Shown: positions 53,471 through 63,001 of the stretch, piece by piece | Layout: each line of letters opens with the position of its first letter | Numbering within the stretch: the stretch's first letter is position 1 | From: Flexifilum sp963727545 | GTDB taxonomy: Bacteria; Chloroflexota; Anaerolineae; Aggregatilineales; Phototrophicaceae | NCBI GenBank assembly: GCA_963727545.1 | Contig: CAVSGS010000012.1 | Location: 186,001-250,000 of the forward strand | Reading direction: 5' to 3' | DNA length: 64,000 nucleotides | Notes under the pieces: generated by a model | The model's input: the letters and a program-made list of their open reading frames with translations, nothing else | Database searches by the model: none | Told to the model about the DNA's origin: nothing | Program-made: the position numbers and the translations under genes

Positions 53471-54849
53471 GGCGCGGCGTTAGCAAAAATGAGCGCCAGC
53501 CGGTCGAAAGCCGGGCGCTTATCCCCAGCAGGATCGATCAGACTATAATAGCAAGCCTCCGGGTTGGCTGGCTGAGTCAAGCAGCCGTTCAGGTTGTAAC
53601 CGATCATCACGCCGACGAAACCTAACCGGGCACCGATTTCAAAACCCTGCGCGAGATACTGCGCCTGTTGTTCGAGGCTGTTGTAGCTCACGTAGACACT
53701 GTTATGCGGCGGAGCGGAGGTGTCCGCGCTCGTCCCCCAACCGAAGCGCGTCGCCCAGATGAGCTTCGCTCCATCCCCATACTTGAGCATAATGGCGTGA
53801 TAGTCGTTGAGCGTGTCGAGGAAGTAGAAGCTCGGATGCCCATAATGGCTGAGAACGCCTTCCGGTGCGGCGCAGCAGGTCGTATCCGGCGGATTAGCGA
53901 AGCCGTAGGGATGCGCACCGATAGCATCGCTGAACTGCGCCAGACCATGCGCGTAGAGATCGTCCAAATACAGGCGATCGTCGACGGCGTTGATGCCGTC
54001 GTTGAAGCCGGTTGGCGCTAACCCCGCGCTGATCACCACCGCTGCCGGATCGACGGCTTTGATGGCACTATAGGCGCTGCGGAGCAGATTGGCGTAGACC
54101 TCAGCACTAATCGGGAAGACGGCGCTGTTCCATTCACGGCGCAGGTTCGGCTCGTTCCAGATTTCGTAGGCTTGCACTCGCCCGGCGAAGTGCTCGGCGA
54201 GTTGACCCGCGAATTGGGCGAACTGAGCGAAATCGTCGGGTGGTCCGTTTTCGACTTGACTGGACCGCGCCCAATCCGGCGCAGTCGTGATCGTTAGCAA
54301 GAGGTTGAGCGAGTGACTGCGCAGGGCGTCGACGACGGCATCCAATTTCGTGTAGTCAATCACGCCGCGCGTGCTTTCGAGATCGCGCCAGCGTGCTTCG
54401 ATCTTCACCCAGTGCAGGTTGAGTGCCACGATTTGAGCGACGATACCGTCAACGTCTTGCCCACTGAAATCGGCTTCGATGCCATAATCCAGCGGCAGGG
54501 CGACAATCGGCGCGCTCTGCGATTCGGCAGCGAGTTCGGGCGTGGCTTCCGGGTTTTTGGTGGGGCTGGTTGAGGTGGTTGGCGTTGCGGTCGCGCCAGT
54601 TGTCGCTGGAAGCCGCAGCTGCTGCCCAAGGACGATCAACTGTGGGTTAGTTAGATTATTCAGCCGAGCGATCTCGGCGACGGTGGTGTGGTGCAGCGAG
54701 GCGATCAACCCTAGCGTGTCGCCGTACTGGACCGTATAGAGAATAGTCTCCTCTGGCGTTGGGGTGGGGGTAACGTCTTGTACTGCCATACCGCGCTGAA
54801 ATCCGGTCAAGAGAATAACTATTGCGAATAACATGCCCCACCGCGTCAT
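53467..54849 (-). CDS. LysM-containing GH39/cellulase-like secreted protein, possibly inactive
   Basis: 460 residues. Signal peptide to ~23; one LysM domain (~37-82; YTVQYGDTLGLIASLHHTTV, QLIVLGQQLRLP); a Thr/Pro linker (~83-105); then a TIM-barrel glycosidase-like domain. The acid/base Glu233 is present in AYEIWNEPN. The nucleophile motif, usually W-x-T-E-F-G-W, reads IWATRFGWG, with Arg368 where Glu is expected. Possibly a binding protein rather than an enzyme. The 3' end overlaps the WYL gene by 4 bases. Confidence 0.8.
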   Translation of the reverse strand: MTRWGMLFAIVILLTGFQRGMAVQDVTPTPTPEETILYTVQYGDTLGLIASLHHTTVAEIARLNNLTNPQLIVLGQQLRLPATTGATATPTTSTSPTKNPEATPELAAESQSAPIVALPLDYGIEADFSGQDVDGIVAQIVALNLHWVKIEARWRDLESTRGVIDYTKLDAVVDALRSHSLNLLLTITTAPDWARSSQVENGPPDDFAQFAQFAGQLAEHFAGRVQAYEIWNEPNLRREWNSAVFPISAEVYANLLRSAYSAIKAVDPAAVVISAGLAPTGFNDGINAVDDRLYLDDLYAHGLAQFSDAIGAHPYGFANPPDTTCCAAPEGVLSHYGHPSFYFLDTLNDYHAIMLKYGDGAKLIWATRFGWGTSADTSAPPHNSVYVSYNSLEQQAQYLAQGFEIGARLGFVGVMIGYNLNGCLTQPANPEACYYSLIDPAGDKRPAFDRLALIFANAAP

Positions 54850-54982
54850 TGGATCCCCCCAATATACAGGTTGTTGACCTCATGATCTTACCCTTTCTCC
54901 CTGAGTCCCGCTATGCAGCCTCTAGCGTGAAACTCGCTTGAGGTTTATAAATAATGTCACGTGGTAAGGAGGCAATCTACCT

Positions 54983-56926
54983 ATGCAGAGGCGATTTTTC
55001 GCGGCACTAGCTGCTGTTCTCGTTTTCGGGCTCGCGATGGCTTCGAGCGTTGTGGCTCAAGACAATCGCACGGTGACGTGGCAGCGTTGGGATGTGTCGA
55101 TTGACAATGTCGATACGACCAACAATCAGTTCGACGTCACCGAAAGCTATGACATCAGCTTTGACGGGTTGTTCAGGTTTGGGTCAGCGGTGATCCCGAA
55201 GGATAACCTCAATAGTATCGGCAACGTGCAGGTCAGTGAGGATGGACGGGCGCTCCAGCAAAACTGCTCCGAAGCGCAGGGGACGTACTGTGTCTCAAAC
55301 ACCTCGAACGGCGTGTCGGTCAAGTATTATTTCTTCCAGCCGATCAACAGCTCGACGGGGCATTTCGAGTTGTCCTACACGGTTGACGGGGCGCTGCGGA
55401 TTTATGCGGACGGTGATCAACTGTGGTGGAACGCTATTCCGTCCGAGCATTATGGGTTCCCGATCCTTGAAAGCACGATCACGGTGCAGCTTCCCTCCGG
55501 CTATGCGCCGCGTGAAGGTGTCGATCCGGTTGTGACTTATGGCGCACCCGGCGACGTTCAGGTTAAGGGAACCAAGATCGTCGCGACTTCAACCGGAACG
55601 ATCACTGGGAATGAGGAATTCAGCATCCGCGTGCAGTATCCACACGATCCGAAGGCGACACCTCCGACTTGGCAGTCGAACTTCGATCAGCAGCGGGCGT
55701 TTGCTGAGAACGTCATGCCGATCATCAACATCGGGATTATTGCGCTGTCGCTGTTGATTGGGGTTGGTGGCGTGCTGCTGCTCTATGTGCTCTACATGCG
55801 CAAGGGGCGCGACCCGAATATCGGTCCGGTGCCGACCTTCCTCAGCGAGCCGCCATCGGACTTGCCCCCGGCGGTCGTCGGCACGCTGGTCGATGAACGC
55901 GCCGATCCGCGTGATGCCATTTCGACGGTCATCGACCTCGCGCATAAGGGCTACATCGTCATCGAAGAAGAGCAGAAAGAGGGCATTTTCGGACTCGGTG
56001 GTGGCAGCGAGTTCACCTTCAAGCGGACGGACAAGTCGCTCAGCGGTCTGCGCCCGTTCGAGCAGAAGATGATGGAGCGCTTGTTCACCGGCAGCAAGAT
56101 GGAACGGTCGATGTCGTCGCTCAAGCAGAAGTTCTATACGGTGATCGCCGACATTCAGAGCAAGCTGTACACCGAGCTGGTGACGGAAGGCTTTTTCACG
56201 ACCAGCCCCAGTACGACTCGGGCGATTTGGGGCGCGATTGCAGTCGCGATTCTGGCATTGGCTGGTGTCGTGGGCGTGGTGATGTTCAATCTCAGTGATA
56301 ACATCGGCTTCGTGCCGCTGCTGCTGCCGATTGCGGTCGGTGTGGTCGGGGTTGCTGCGTTGATTATGGGTCCGGTCATGCCCGCGAAAACGCGCAAAGG
56401 TGCGGAAGAAGCGGCGAAGTGGAAAGCCTTCTACGAGTATCTTCGCAACCTCGAAAAATATGCTAAGGTAGAAGAAGCGGCAGCCCAATTTGAGCGCTAT
56501 TTGCCGTATGCGGTCGCCTTCGGACTCGATCGCACGTGGATCAACAAGTTCAAGCAGGTCGATTTCGTGCCGATCCCGTATTGGTATTATCCGACCTATT
56601 TGGGACCGTACCGACGTGGCTACGTCGCCGGGACGCCGGTTCCGCGCATGAATATGGGTGGCGGTGACATGACCGGCGGGTTGGCGCGAGCCGGCGGCGG
56701 TGGCGTTTCGCTGGATCAGATGTCCGGCAATCTCGCGGGCGGGCTGGAGTCGATCTCGAACGGCTTGTCCAATATGCTCAACTCGGCATCGAGCGCGATG
56801 ACCAGCCGTCCACAAAGCGCGTCGAGCGGTTCCAGCGGAAGCTGGCGCAGCGGCGGCAGCAGTTGGAGCGGCGGTGGCTTTAGCGGCGGTGGCGGCAGTG
56901 GTGGTGGCAGTCGCGGTTTTGGTTGA
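54983..56926 (+). CDS. DUF2207-domain membrane protein
   Basis: 647 residues. Signal peptide (to ~27), an extracytoplasmic DUF2207 beta domain (~30-240; VTESYDISFDGLFRFGSAVI, GHFELSYTVDGALRIYADGD), one membrane helix (~255), a cytoplasmic part with a winged-helix-like TVIDLAHKGYIVIEEEQKEG, two further membrane helices (~415-470), a YYPTYLGPYRRGYVAG segment and a Ser/Gly-rich tail (residues ~615-647). DUF2207 proteins are widespread membrane proteins of unknown function. First gene of a four-gene set with an SPFH protein. Confidence 0.82.
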   Translation: MQRRFFAALAAVLVFGLAMASSVVAQDNRTVTWQRWDVSIDNVDTTNNQFDVTESYDISFDGLFRFGSAVIPKDNLNSIGNVQVSEDGRALQQNCSEAQGTYCVSNTSNGVSVKYYFFQPINSSTGHFELSYTVDGALRIYADGDQLWWNAIPSEHYGFPILESTITVQLPSGYAPREGVDPVVTYGAPGDVQVKGTKIVATSTGTITGNEEFSIRVQYPHDPKATPPTWQSNFDQQRAFAENVMPIINIGIIALSLLIGVGGVLLLYVLYMRKGRDPNIGPVPTFLSEPPSDLPPAVVGTLVDERADPRDAISTVIDLAHKGYIVIEEEQKEGIFGLGGGSEFTFKRTDKSLSGLRPFEQKMMERLFTGSKMERSMSSLKQKFYTVIADIQSKLYTELVTEGFFTTSPSTTRAIWGAIAVAILALAGVVGVVMFNLSDNIGFVPLLLPIAVGVVGVAALIMGPVMPAKTRKGAEEAAKWKAFYEYLRNLEKYAKVEEAAAQFERYLPYAVAFGLDRTWINKFKQVDFVPIPYWYYPTYLGPYRRGYVAGTPVPRMNMGGGDMTGGLARAGGGGVSLDQMSGNLAGGLESISNGLSNMLNSASSAMTSRPQSASSGSSGSWRSGGSSWSGGGFSGGGGSGGGSRGFG

Positions 56927-56951
56927 TACAACACATACGAACGGAGCGTGA

Positions 56952-57470
56952 ATGAACAGCAGTCGCTTGGTAGGCATCATTCTGACGGTCGTCGGCATCG
57001 GCTTGGCGTTGATCGCGGGGTTATGGTTGGCGACGCAGGCATCTTCCGGCAGCACGAGCAGCGGCGGCGTGATCCTCGGCGCGGGGATCGCGTTTATCCC
57101 GGTGGCGCTGTTGGTCGGCTTCGGCATCTACTTGTTCGTGCGCGGCGGCACGGAAGCCGAGCAGGAGTCGGTGATGCAGAAGCAGCGCCAACTGCTCGAC
57201 ATCCTCAAGAGTCGCGGGCAGGTTGGCGTCAACGACATGGCGCTGGAGATGCACGTCACCGTCGAGCAGGTGCAGCAGATGGTGCATCAGTTGGTGGGGC
57301 TGCAGGTCTTTAGCGGCTACGTCAATTGGGATGAGGGCACGCTTTATTCGTCGGATGCGAAGCAGCTCCGCGAACTCGATCACTGCAAGAACTGCGGCGG
57401 AGAAATCACATTGGCGGGCAAAGGCATCGTCGTCTGCAAATACTGCGGGACAGAGTACTTCCTGTCCTAA
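56952..57470 (+). CDS. Membrane protein with winged helix and C-terminal zinc ribbon
   Basis: 172 residues: two N-terminal membrane helices (LVGIILTVVGIGLALIAGLW, GAGIAFIPVALLVGFGIYLF), a winged helix (~75-125; QRQLLDILKSRGQVGVNDMA, VTVEQVQQMVHQLVGLQVFS) and a C-terminal zinc ribbon CKNC-x(12)-CKYC (CKNCGGEITLAGKGIVVCKY). The zinc-ribbon-plus-membrane design recalls proteins accompanying PspA/SPFH systems. 25 bases after the DUF2207 gene, behind GGAGCGTGA. Confidence 0.72.
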   Translation: MNSSRLVGIILTVVGIGLALIAGLWLATQASSGSTSSGGVILGAGIAFIPVALLVGFGIYLFVRGGTEAEQESVMQKQRQLLDILKSRGQVGVNDMALEMHVTVEQVQQMVHQLVGLQVFSGYVNWDEGTLYSSDAKQLRELDHCKNCGGEITLAGKGIVVCKYCGTEYFLS

Positions 57471-57567
57471 GTTAGGCTGACGCACCGCCGACGCCCTAAA
57501 ACTGGGGGGCTGCTCGCCGCGCAGCGTCGTAGAATCAAGGTGATTGTTGACCCTAAAGGAGTAGAGC

Positions 57568-58104
57568 ATGTCCGACCTTTACGAGCAAATTGTCCGCCAG
57601 CGCGGTTCGTTTGAGCGGCTGATCGCCCGTGTGCCGGGTTTTCGTGGCTACGTCGACAAAGGGGCGCGACGCGACGCGGACCGGATGGTGCGCGACTATA
57701 TCGCCGACCAGCTTTCGCAGCGGATTAACCGCTTGGTGCAGATTGAGCGCAAGCTGCTCGATAAGGGCGGCTTGAGTTCGATGAGCAAGACCAACAGCGC
57801 CAAGACCAAACTGCAAACCTTCCGCGATCGGGTGAAGGCGGCAGCGCCGGGGTATTCGGGCTTTGGCGAAGCGGTGAAAGTCGGCGAGGAAGAACTAGAG
57901 CGGATCTACAGCTTCGACGAAGCGCTGGTCCGTTACATCGACAAGTTTGACACGGCGCTGAACGCGCTCGATCAGAGCGTGAGCAGCGGTGAAGGCGTCG
58001 AAGCTGCCATCGACAGCCTCGACCAACTGACGTTGGAAGCGAACGAAGCTTTTTCGCTCCGCGAAGACGTCTTGACGAATATCAACAAATCATTGACTGC
58101 ATAA
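57568..58104 (+). CDS. Helical protein of unknown function in the SPFH module
   Basis: 178 residues, all-helical. MVRDYIADQLSQRINRLVQI and EELERIYSFDEALVRYIDKF suggest a four-helix bundle or coiled coil. It ends REDVLTNINKSLTA. No known family recognised; in position it may stand in for PspA-like helical partners, but I see no PspA signature. Ribosome site AAAGGAG; 12 bases before the SPFH gene. Confidence 0.72.
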   Translation: MSDLYEQIVRQRGSFERLIARVPGFRGYVDKGARRDADRMVRDYIADQLSQRINRLVQIERKLLDKGGLSSMSKTNSAKTKLQTFRDRVKAAAPGYSGFGEAVKVGEEELERIYSFDEALVRYIDKFDTALNALDQSVSSGEGVEAAIDSLDQLTLEANEAFSLREDVLTNINKSLTA

Positions 58105-58116
58105 AGGAGCGAAGCA

Positions 58117-59229
58117 ATGCCCCGGATTATCGATGTCGTTGACCATACCAATATCCAGAACGAGGAACTCGCCTACCGCGAGCCGCAGCAGGGCAGCGGT
58201 GATTGGCGCATGGGGTCACAGGTGATCGTTGGCGAGAGCCAAGCGGCGGTGTTCGTCCGCTCCGGTGAAGCGCTTGACGTGTTGGGTCCCGGTCGCCATA
58301 CGCTTTCGACGGCGAACCTGCCGATCCTCTCCGGCTTGATCGGCTTGGCGACCAGTGGGCGGACGCCCTTCACCGCCGACCTGTACTTCGTCAATCTCAA
58401 GGACATGCCGCAGGTCGGGTGGGGGACTCGCCCGCCGATCCCGATGGAGACGCCGGGGCGTGGCTTGGGAATCGTGCTGCTGCAAGGACACGGCGTAATC
58501 GACATCGGCGTTGACGATCCGCTGCGCTTCGTTAAGCAGTACGGAGTTGGCAAGCCGATCACGCGCCTTTCGGACATCCGCGACCGCATTCAGAGTATGC
58601 TCGTCGGCGAAATTTCAGAATTGATCTCTAAATCCGGCGTGCAGAGTGTCCCCGACGCGAATAAAATTCTCAGCGACATCGAAGGCGCAATGCTGGTCAA
58701 GGTCAATGAGAAGTTTCAGGCGCTTGGCTTGCGGATCAAGGCGTTCGAAGCGGTGCCGTTCACGGCGAAAGAAGACGTCACGCTCGACGAGATTCGCAAC
58801 TACGTGACTGCCGAAGCTTATGAGCGTTACGCCAATGAACGCCGCTTCAATATCGCGGAGACGGCGGCGGGCAATCAGGGCGCGGGCGGTATGTTGGCGA
58901 GCGCGGGCGTCGGCTTGGGCGTCGGTCAGCAGGTCGGTGGCGTGCTCAACCCCGATGCCGCCGATATGCAGCGTCGGCTGGCAGAGCAGCAGATGCAAAT
59001 GCAGCAGATGATGATGAACATGATGCAAAATCAACAGAATCAGCAGCAGCCTCAGCAACCGGCTCCGGCTCCTGCTGCCAGCAGCGCACCGGCGAATCCC
59101 CAGACGAAGGAAGAAATTCAGGCATTTCTCGATGCGTTGGACGCTAAGCTGCTCTCCGGCGAACTTTCGGAAGGCATCTATAACCGGCTGGTCGAGAAGT
59201 GGCAGAAACGGCTCGACGAACTGGGCTGA
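58117..59229 (+). CDS. SPFH-domain protein (YdjI/virion-core-like)
   Basis: 370 residues, no membrane helix. SPFH domain (~25-240): SQVIVGESQAAVFVRSGEAL, GRHTLSTANLPILSGLIGL, ITRLSDIRDRIQSMLVGEIS, LGLRIKAFEAVPF. A Gly/Gln/Met-rich stretch (~260-340; QMQMQQMMMNMMQNQQNQQQ) then a short helical end (QAFLDALDAKLLSGELSEGI), SHOCT-like. This is the YdjI-type SPFH often linked to PspA and zinc-ribbon proteins. Likely a membrane-stress scaffold. Confidence 0.84.
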   Translation: MPRIIDVVDHTNIQNEELAYREPQQGSGDWRMGSQVIVGESQAAVFVRSGEALDVLGPGRHTLSTANLPILSGLIGLATSGRTPFTADLYFVNLKDMPQVGWGTRPPIPMETPGRGLGIVLLQGHGVIDIGVDDPLRFVKQYGVGKPITRLSDIRDRIQSMLVGEISELISKSGVQSVPDANKILSDIEGAMLVKVNEKFQALGLRIKAFEAVPFTAKEDVTLDEIRNYVTAEAYERYANERRFNIAETAAGNQGAGGMLASAGVGLGVGQQVGGVLNPDAADMQRRLAEQQMQMQQMMMNMMQNQQNQQQPQQPAPAPAASSAPANPQTKEEIQAFLDALDAKLLSGELSEGIYNRLVEKWQKRLDELG

Positions 59230-61080
59230 TCAGGGCACGTTGATCGTCTGAATAGTGTAACTGTCGCCGTCTTCCACTGGAAGGCGGCGATTTGTTTCCG
59301 GGTCGTAGAAGCCGACGACCAGTGTATAATCGCCCGCGGCGACGCCCGTCAGCGGCAGCGTGTAGACGTCACGGTAGACTACGCCGGGCTGCCAGTCAGT
59401 TGTGGCGATGCGTCCATCCTGTGGATATTGATCGTCCTGTGCGGCAATGACCGCTGTTTCGTCGTCGCCGGGGCGGAGATGCAGGAATACTTTCAGCGGT
59501 GTCTCGGTGATCGTGAGTGGCTGCCAATAGAGCCAAACGGTAAGTTCGTCGGTCGGCTCGGTGAAGACTTGTATCCCGTTGAGCCGCACGACATCGCCGA
59601 ATGTCGCCAGCGGTACCCTCGAAGTTTCGTCAGCGTTGACCACCCATGGTTTGAACTCCTGCGCGCGCATTCCATTTGCCCACGTACTGCGAACTAACTG
59701 TAGATGACCAGTGAGCCAGTCTTCGGCAGCGTTGGCGTTCGCCCATCCGGGCGGCTGCGCCACGTACCAAATCGCTGCGGCTTGCTCGCTTCGCATAGTC
59801 AGGAGTGAGTCGATTTCTTGCGGAGTCTGATCCGGATTAGCCGGCAGCTTATCATCGCAGCTTGCCGGAATCGCGTATTCGTTGCAGTAAAACGTGAACG
59901 ATTCATCGGCGGCGGCTTGCGTCACCCAATCGCCGGGCTGAACGTTGGCTTGTAGATAGCTCGCTAAGGCACGCCAATCAGGAGCTTTCGCATAGTCAGT
60001 AAGGAAATACTGATTGAGAGAATATATACCAGTCAACACCACAAGAACGAAAAGCATACTCCGTAACCAGCGATAATCTGTTTCCAACACCAACACTGAC
60101 AGGATGAGCGTGTAGGCTGGAGCTGAACCCAGCACATATCGAGCAGTGAATACGCCTAGTTTTAGTGATACAACCCCTAACAAAATCAGTGGAACTATCC
60201 CGATCAGCCCAACAAGTAGAGCCTGCTGCCGATTACGCCGCCACCAGATCACCAACCCTACCAACAGCGCGATCGCGAGCAGGGGAGCTAACCATGCAAC
60301 GAAATCCGGCGACATGGTGTTAGTGTCTCCGAAAGTGAGGCTTGGCAGAAACTGCGTGAACCACTGGACAGGGTCGAAGTTGCCGGTCGTGCCACCATAG
60401 CCGCTGCCGAACAGCAGCCGCGATTGAAGGTACCAAGGCGCGAGGATCAGCCCGAAAGCGATTTGCACACTAATCCAGCGCACCAGCAGACGGCGATCAC
60501 GCCAGTAGGTGATGAGCACGTAGAGGTTCAGCGCGATCACGACGAACAATTCGAGATAGTAGACGTAGGCAGCAAGCGCAGCAGCGACGAGGTAAAGCAG
60601 CCAATCGACGCGGCGCTGACGGTCGAGGGCGCGGAGTGCCAGCCACACCGCCAACGGGCTGAGCATCGCCCAGATTGCGTAGTTGCGAGCATCCTGTGCG
60701 TGCCAAATCTGGAAGGCGTTGAGCGACCAGAGGAGCGCTGCCAGCATTCCCAGTCGCCAGCCGCGCAAGCGATGCCCCAGCGCGTACATGATGGGGATGC
60801 CCAATACGTTGAGCAACGCGGGGAGGATCCGGACGACATCCTCGCTCGTACCCACGATCAACCCCCAAGCGCGATAGAGCACATAGCTCAAGGGCGCTTG
60901 CGGGTCTTTGGTCACGATGTTCGCCAGCGTGCTGCTGAGCGGCTCGCGCATCCAGTGAATGACGGTGAACGCTTCGTCTCCACGCAGGGGAACACGGTTC
61001 AGTTGATAGAAACGTAGGGCGAACCCCAGTAGGGTCAAAGCGGCGACACAAGCGAGCCGCTGCTTCTGGTTCATGCTCAA
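59230..61080 (-). CDS. GT39/ArnT-like membrane glycosyltransferase
   Basis: 616 residues with about ten membrane helices. N-terminal PMT-like pattern: LRFYQLNRVPLRGDEAFTVI, with the acidic DE pair in the first external loop, then DPQAPLSYVLYRAWG and IWHAQDARNYAIWAMLS. After ~370 it is external, ending in a beta-rich domain (PLTGVAAGDYTLVVGFYDPE). Would transfer a sugar from a polyprenyl-phosphate donor on the outer face. The start overlaps the stop of the NERD-like gene by 4 bases. Confidence 0.82.
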   Translation of the reverse strand: MSMNQKQRLACVAALTLLGFALRFYQLNRVPLRGDEAFTVIHWMREPLSSTLANIVTKDPQAPLSYVLYRAWGLIVGTSEDVVRILPALLNVLGIPIMYALGHRLRGWRLGMLAALLWSLNAFQIWHAQDARNYAIWAMLSPLAVWLALRALDRQRRVDWLLYLVAAALAAYVYYLELFVVIALNLYVLITYWRDRRLLVRWISVQIAFGLILAPWYLQSRLLFGSGYGGTTGNFDPVQWFTQFLPSLTFGDTNTMSPDFVAWLAPLLAIALLVGLVIWWRRNRQQALLVGLIGIVPLILLGVVSLKLGVFTARYVLGSAPAYTLILSVLVLETDYRWLRSMLFVLVVLTGIYSLNQYFLTDYAKAPDWRALASYLQANVQPGDWVTQAAADESFTFYCNEYAIPASCDDKLPANPDQTPQEIDSLLTMRSEQAAAIWYVAQPPGWANANAAEDWLTGHLQLVRSTWANGMRAQEFKPWVVNADETSRVPLATFGDVVRLNGIQVFTEPTDELTVWLYWQPLTITETPLKVFLHLRPGDDETAVIAAQDDQYPQDGRIATTDWQPGVVYRDVYTLPLTGVAAGDYTLVVGFYDPETNRRLPVEDGDSYTIQTINVP

Positions 61081-61811
61081 CGGTTCAGGGTTAGCTCGTC
61101 AAATTGTGCGATTTGCTCCGGCGTGAGCGTCGTTCGGTTCTCTTTACCGACGTCACGGATCAGGTCGCGGAGAGTGGGCGGACGCTTGCCCATCGGATAG
61201 ACGACGGGAACTGTCGGGTTGACCGCAATCACTTCGGCTTTCGGATCGACAAAGACGATCACCGGCTGCACTTCGACATCCGGGGCAATCGATTCGAGCA
61301 GCTTCTCGATGTGATCGGCGGCGCGAATGGCTTCAGCGGTTGGATCGCCAATTCCGTCAAACCGGAATAAACCGGCGAGGCGACTGATCACGCTCTTGCG
61401 CGTCTGCCAGTGGTTGCCGTCAACGTGAAAAACACCTTCTTGGAATTTCGTGATAATCGCAAACACACCTTGCGGGCAAATCAGTACGTGGCGGGCGGGA
61501 AAGTGATAATAGTTGTAAAGCACGCTCTTGTTGCTAAGTCCCTTCAACCCGTCGCGGATGACGACCTCCGGGCGCGGCTGGCGCACCCAGAGATTAGTCA
61601 TCCGGACTGATGCGATGGTCGTAATGAAGGCGATCGGCAAGACTGCCGTTTGCGCCAAGGTGACCAACAAGGCATTGCCTTCAGCTACCGCCGAAGCCTG
61701 TGTATTGAGGAAGACCAACCCCAAAATCAGGATGCCAAAGGTTGCAAAAAAGAGATACTGCGCGATCTGACGGTTTCGACGTGCCAGCCGCTCATTGGTT
61801 TCGACGCGCAT
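61077..61811 (-). CDS. Membrane protein with NERD-like domain
   Basis: 244 residues. Two N-terminal membrane helices (YLFFATFGILILGLVFLNTQ, LVTLAQTAVLPIAFITTIAS), then a domain like NERD: VIRDGLKGLSNKSVLYNYYH, HVLICPQGVFAIITKFQEGV, QPVIVFVDPKAEVIAVNPTV. Key nuclease residues are not all evident, so activity is uncertain. Overlaps the GT39-type gene. Confidence 0.65.
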   Translation of the reverse strand: MRVETNERLARRNRQIAQYLFFATFGILILGLVFLNTQASAVAEGNALLVTLAQTAVLPIAFITTIASVRMTNLWVRQPRPEVVIRDGLKGLSNKSVLYNYYHFPARHVLICPQGVFAIITKFQEGVFHVDGNHWQTRKSVISRLAGLFRFDGIGDPTAEAIRAADHIEKLLESIAPDVEVQPVIVFVDPKAEVIAVNPTVPVVYPMGKRPPTLRDLIRDVGKENRTTLTPEQIAQFDELTLNR

Positions 61812-61825
61812 TGCGGCGTCCTTCC

Positions 61826-62851
61826 TTAGTGTACGAAGTAAGCGAGATTGCCGGTTTGCCGCACTTCCGCGCAGACCACATCATTAAAGCGTTCCGTCGG
61901 CAGAATATGCCACTCGCGCGGCATCCCGTAAGCGATGCCGATGACTGCGCGGTCAATGTCCTCCGGGGCGGGGCGGATGCAATGCGTGATGCGATAGAGG
62001 AACGTCTTCTCGACAACGCCGTGATCCTTGAAGGCGATGATGTCGTAGAGATTACCGTGCAGGATGTAACCAACCGGCGGGGCAGGACTCTCCGAAACCG
62101 GGACGATCTCGCAGTGGAGATTGATCGCATCACCGTAGCTGATGTACTCATCTTCCAAGTCGTGACCAACGTCGGGGCAGGTGGAGTAGACGCCGATCAG
62201 ACTCATATTGGCGCCTGTCTGTCCACCGGGAGTTACGGCGTTGTCACTAGTCGAGCTATTCGCTCCGGTGATCTCGGCGGTGATGCGTGCGACCCCGTTC
62301 ATGTTGATGTTGACCGGCGCTGTGCCATCGGCAGGACCCAATACTTCCGCGGATGACAGCGTATTCAAGTCGAACGTCCCGCCGCTTGTCCATGCCCAAT
62401 AGGTCACGACCGAGGTGCCCGACGTATCGGCGAGGAATACGAAGTTGACCGGCAGATAGAAACCGACCCAGACAACGGGCTGCGTGACCGTGACCGGCGT
62501 CGTAAACACGGCAGTATAGGTCCCCGCCGAGTCAATCGTCACCTGCTGGCTTCCGGCGAGGGTTGCGTCAACCGGCGAGCCGCCATTTGCATCCTGATAG
62601 ACGACCACGTCGACCGGGGTGCCCGCTACCGCCGTTTGCACCGCGATGCTGACCTGATCGATCACAGCCGGGCGCTGGATGCCGAGGGCATTCAGGTCAA
62701 AACCGGTGATCACCAGCGATTTCTCGCCGGAGATGAAGAACGGCGCGTTACCACTACCAGAGTTATTCGAAAGGACTTGATCGCCCGCGCTGACCGGCGC
62801 AACGATACCGATCAGGAGGATACCGATGAAAAGGGCTGCTTTTTTCAACAT
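61826..62851 (-). CDS. Secreted protein of unknown function, beta-rich with an exported C-terminal domain
   Basis: 341 residues from ATG 62851 (MLKKAALFIGILLIGIVAPV), which starts the signal peptide; the 20 residues before it are not signal-like. The first ~200 mature residues are beta-rich (VAGTPVDVVVYQDANGGSPV, PVVWVGFYLPVNFVFLADTS); the last ~110 are less regular (DHGVVEKTFLYRITHCIRPA) with several Cys. No family recognised. First gene of a three-gene minus-strand set ending at 59230. Confidence 0.7.
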   Translation of the reverse strand: MLKKAALFIGILLIGIVAPVSAGDQVLSNNSGSGNAPFFISGEKSLVITGFDLNALGIQRPAVIDQVSIAVQTAVAGTPVDVVVYQDANGGSPVDATLAGSQQVTIDSAGTYTAVFTTPVTVTQPVVWVGFYLPVNFVFLADTSGTSVVTYWAWTSGGTFDLNTLSSAEVLGPADGTAPVNINMNGVARITAEITGANSSTSDNAVTPGGQTGANMSLIGVYSTCPDVGHDLEDEYISYGDAINLHCEIVPVSESPAPPVGYILHGNLYDIIAFKDHGVVEKTFLYRITHCIRPAPEDIDRAVIGIAYGMPREWHILPTERFNDVVCAEVRQTGNLAYFVH

Positions 62852-62944
62852 GCTCTCAATCCCTGTCTTGCCACGCGCACGTATTTTAGGGGCTATACCG
62901 CCGCTGGTCAAGCAACCCGTTTTTGTGAACCTAAATCTTGATGG

Positions 62945-62972
62945 TTGTAAGTGAACGGAGCAGCGCTATAAT
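62945..62972 (+). promoter_or_regulatory. Sigma-70-type promoter of yajC-secD
   Basis: TTGTAA (62945-62950), 16 bases, perfect TATAAT (62967-62972), about 30 bases before the yajC start. Confidence 0.55.
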
Positions 62973-63001
62973 CGACCCCTGTTTCTAGCAGTGGGTGGAC
63001 G

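Noticed and set aside
55589..57127. 512-codon minus-strand frame opposite the DUF2207 gene
   Set aside because: Crosses two real genes and has no recognisable domain.
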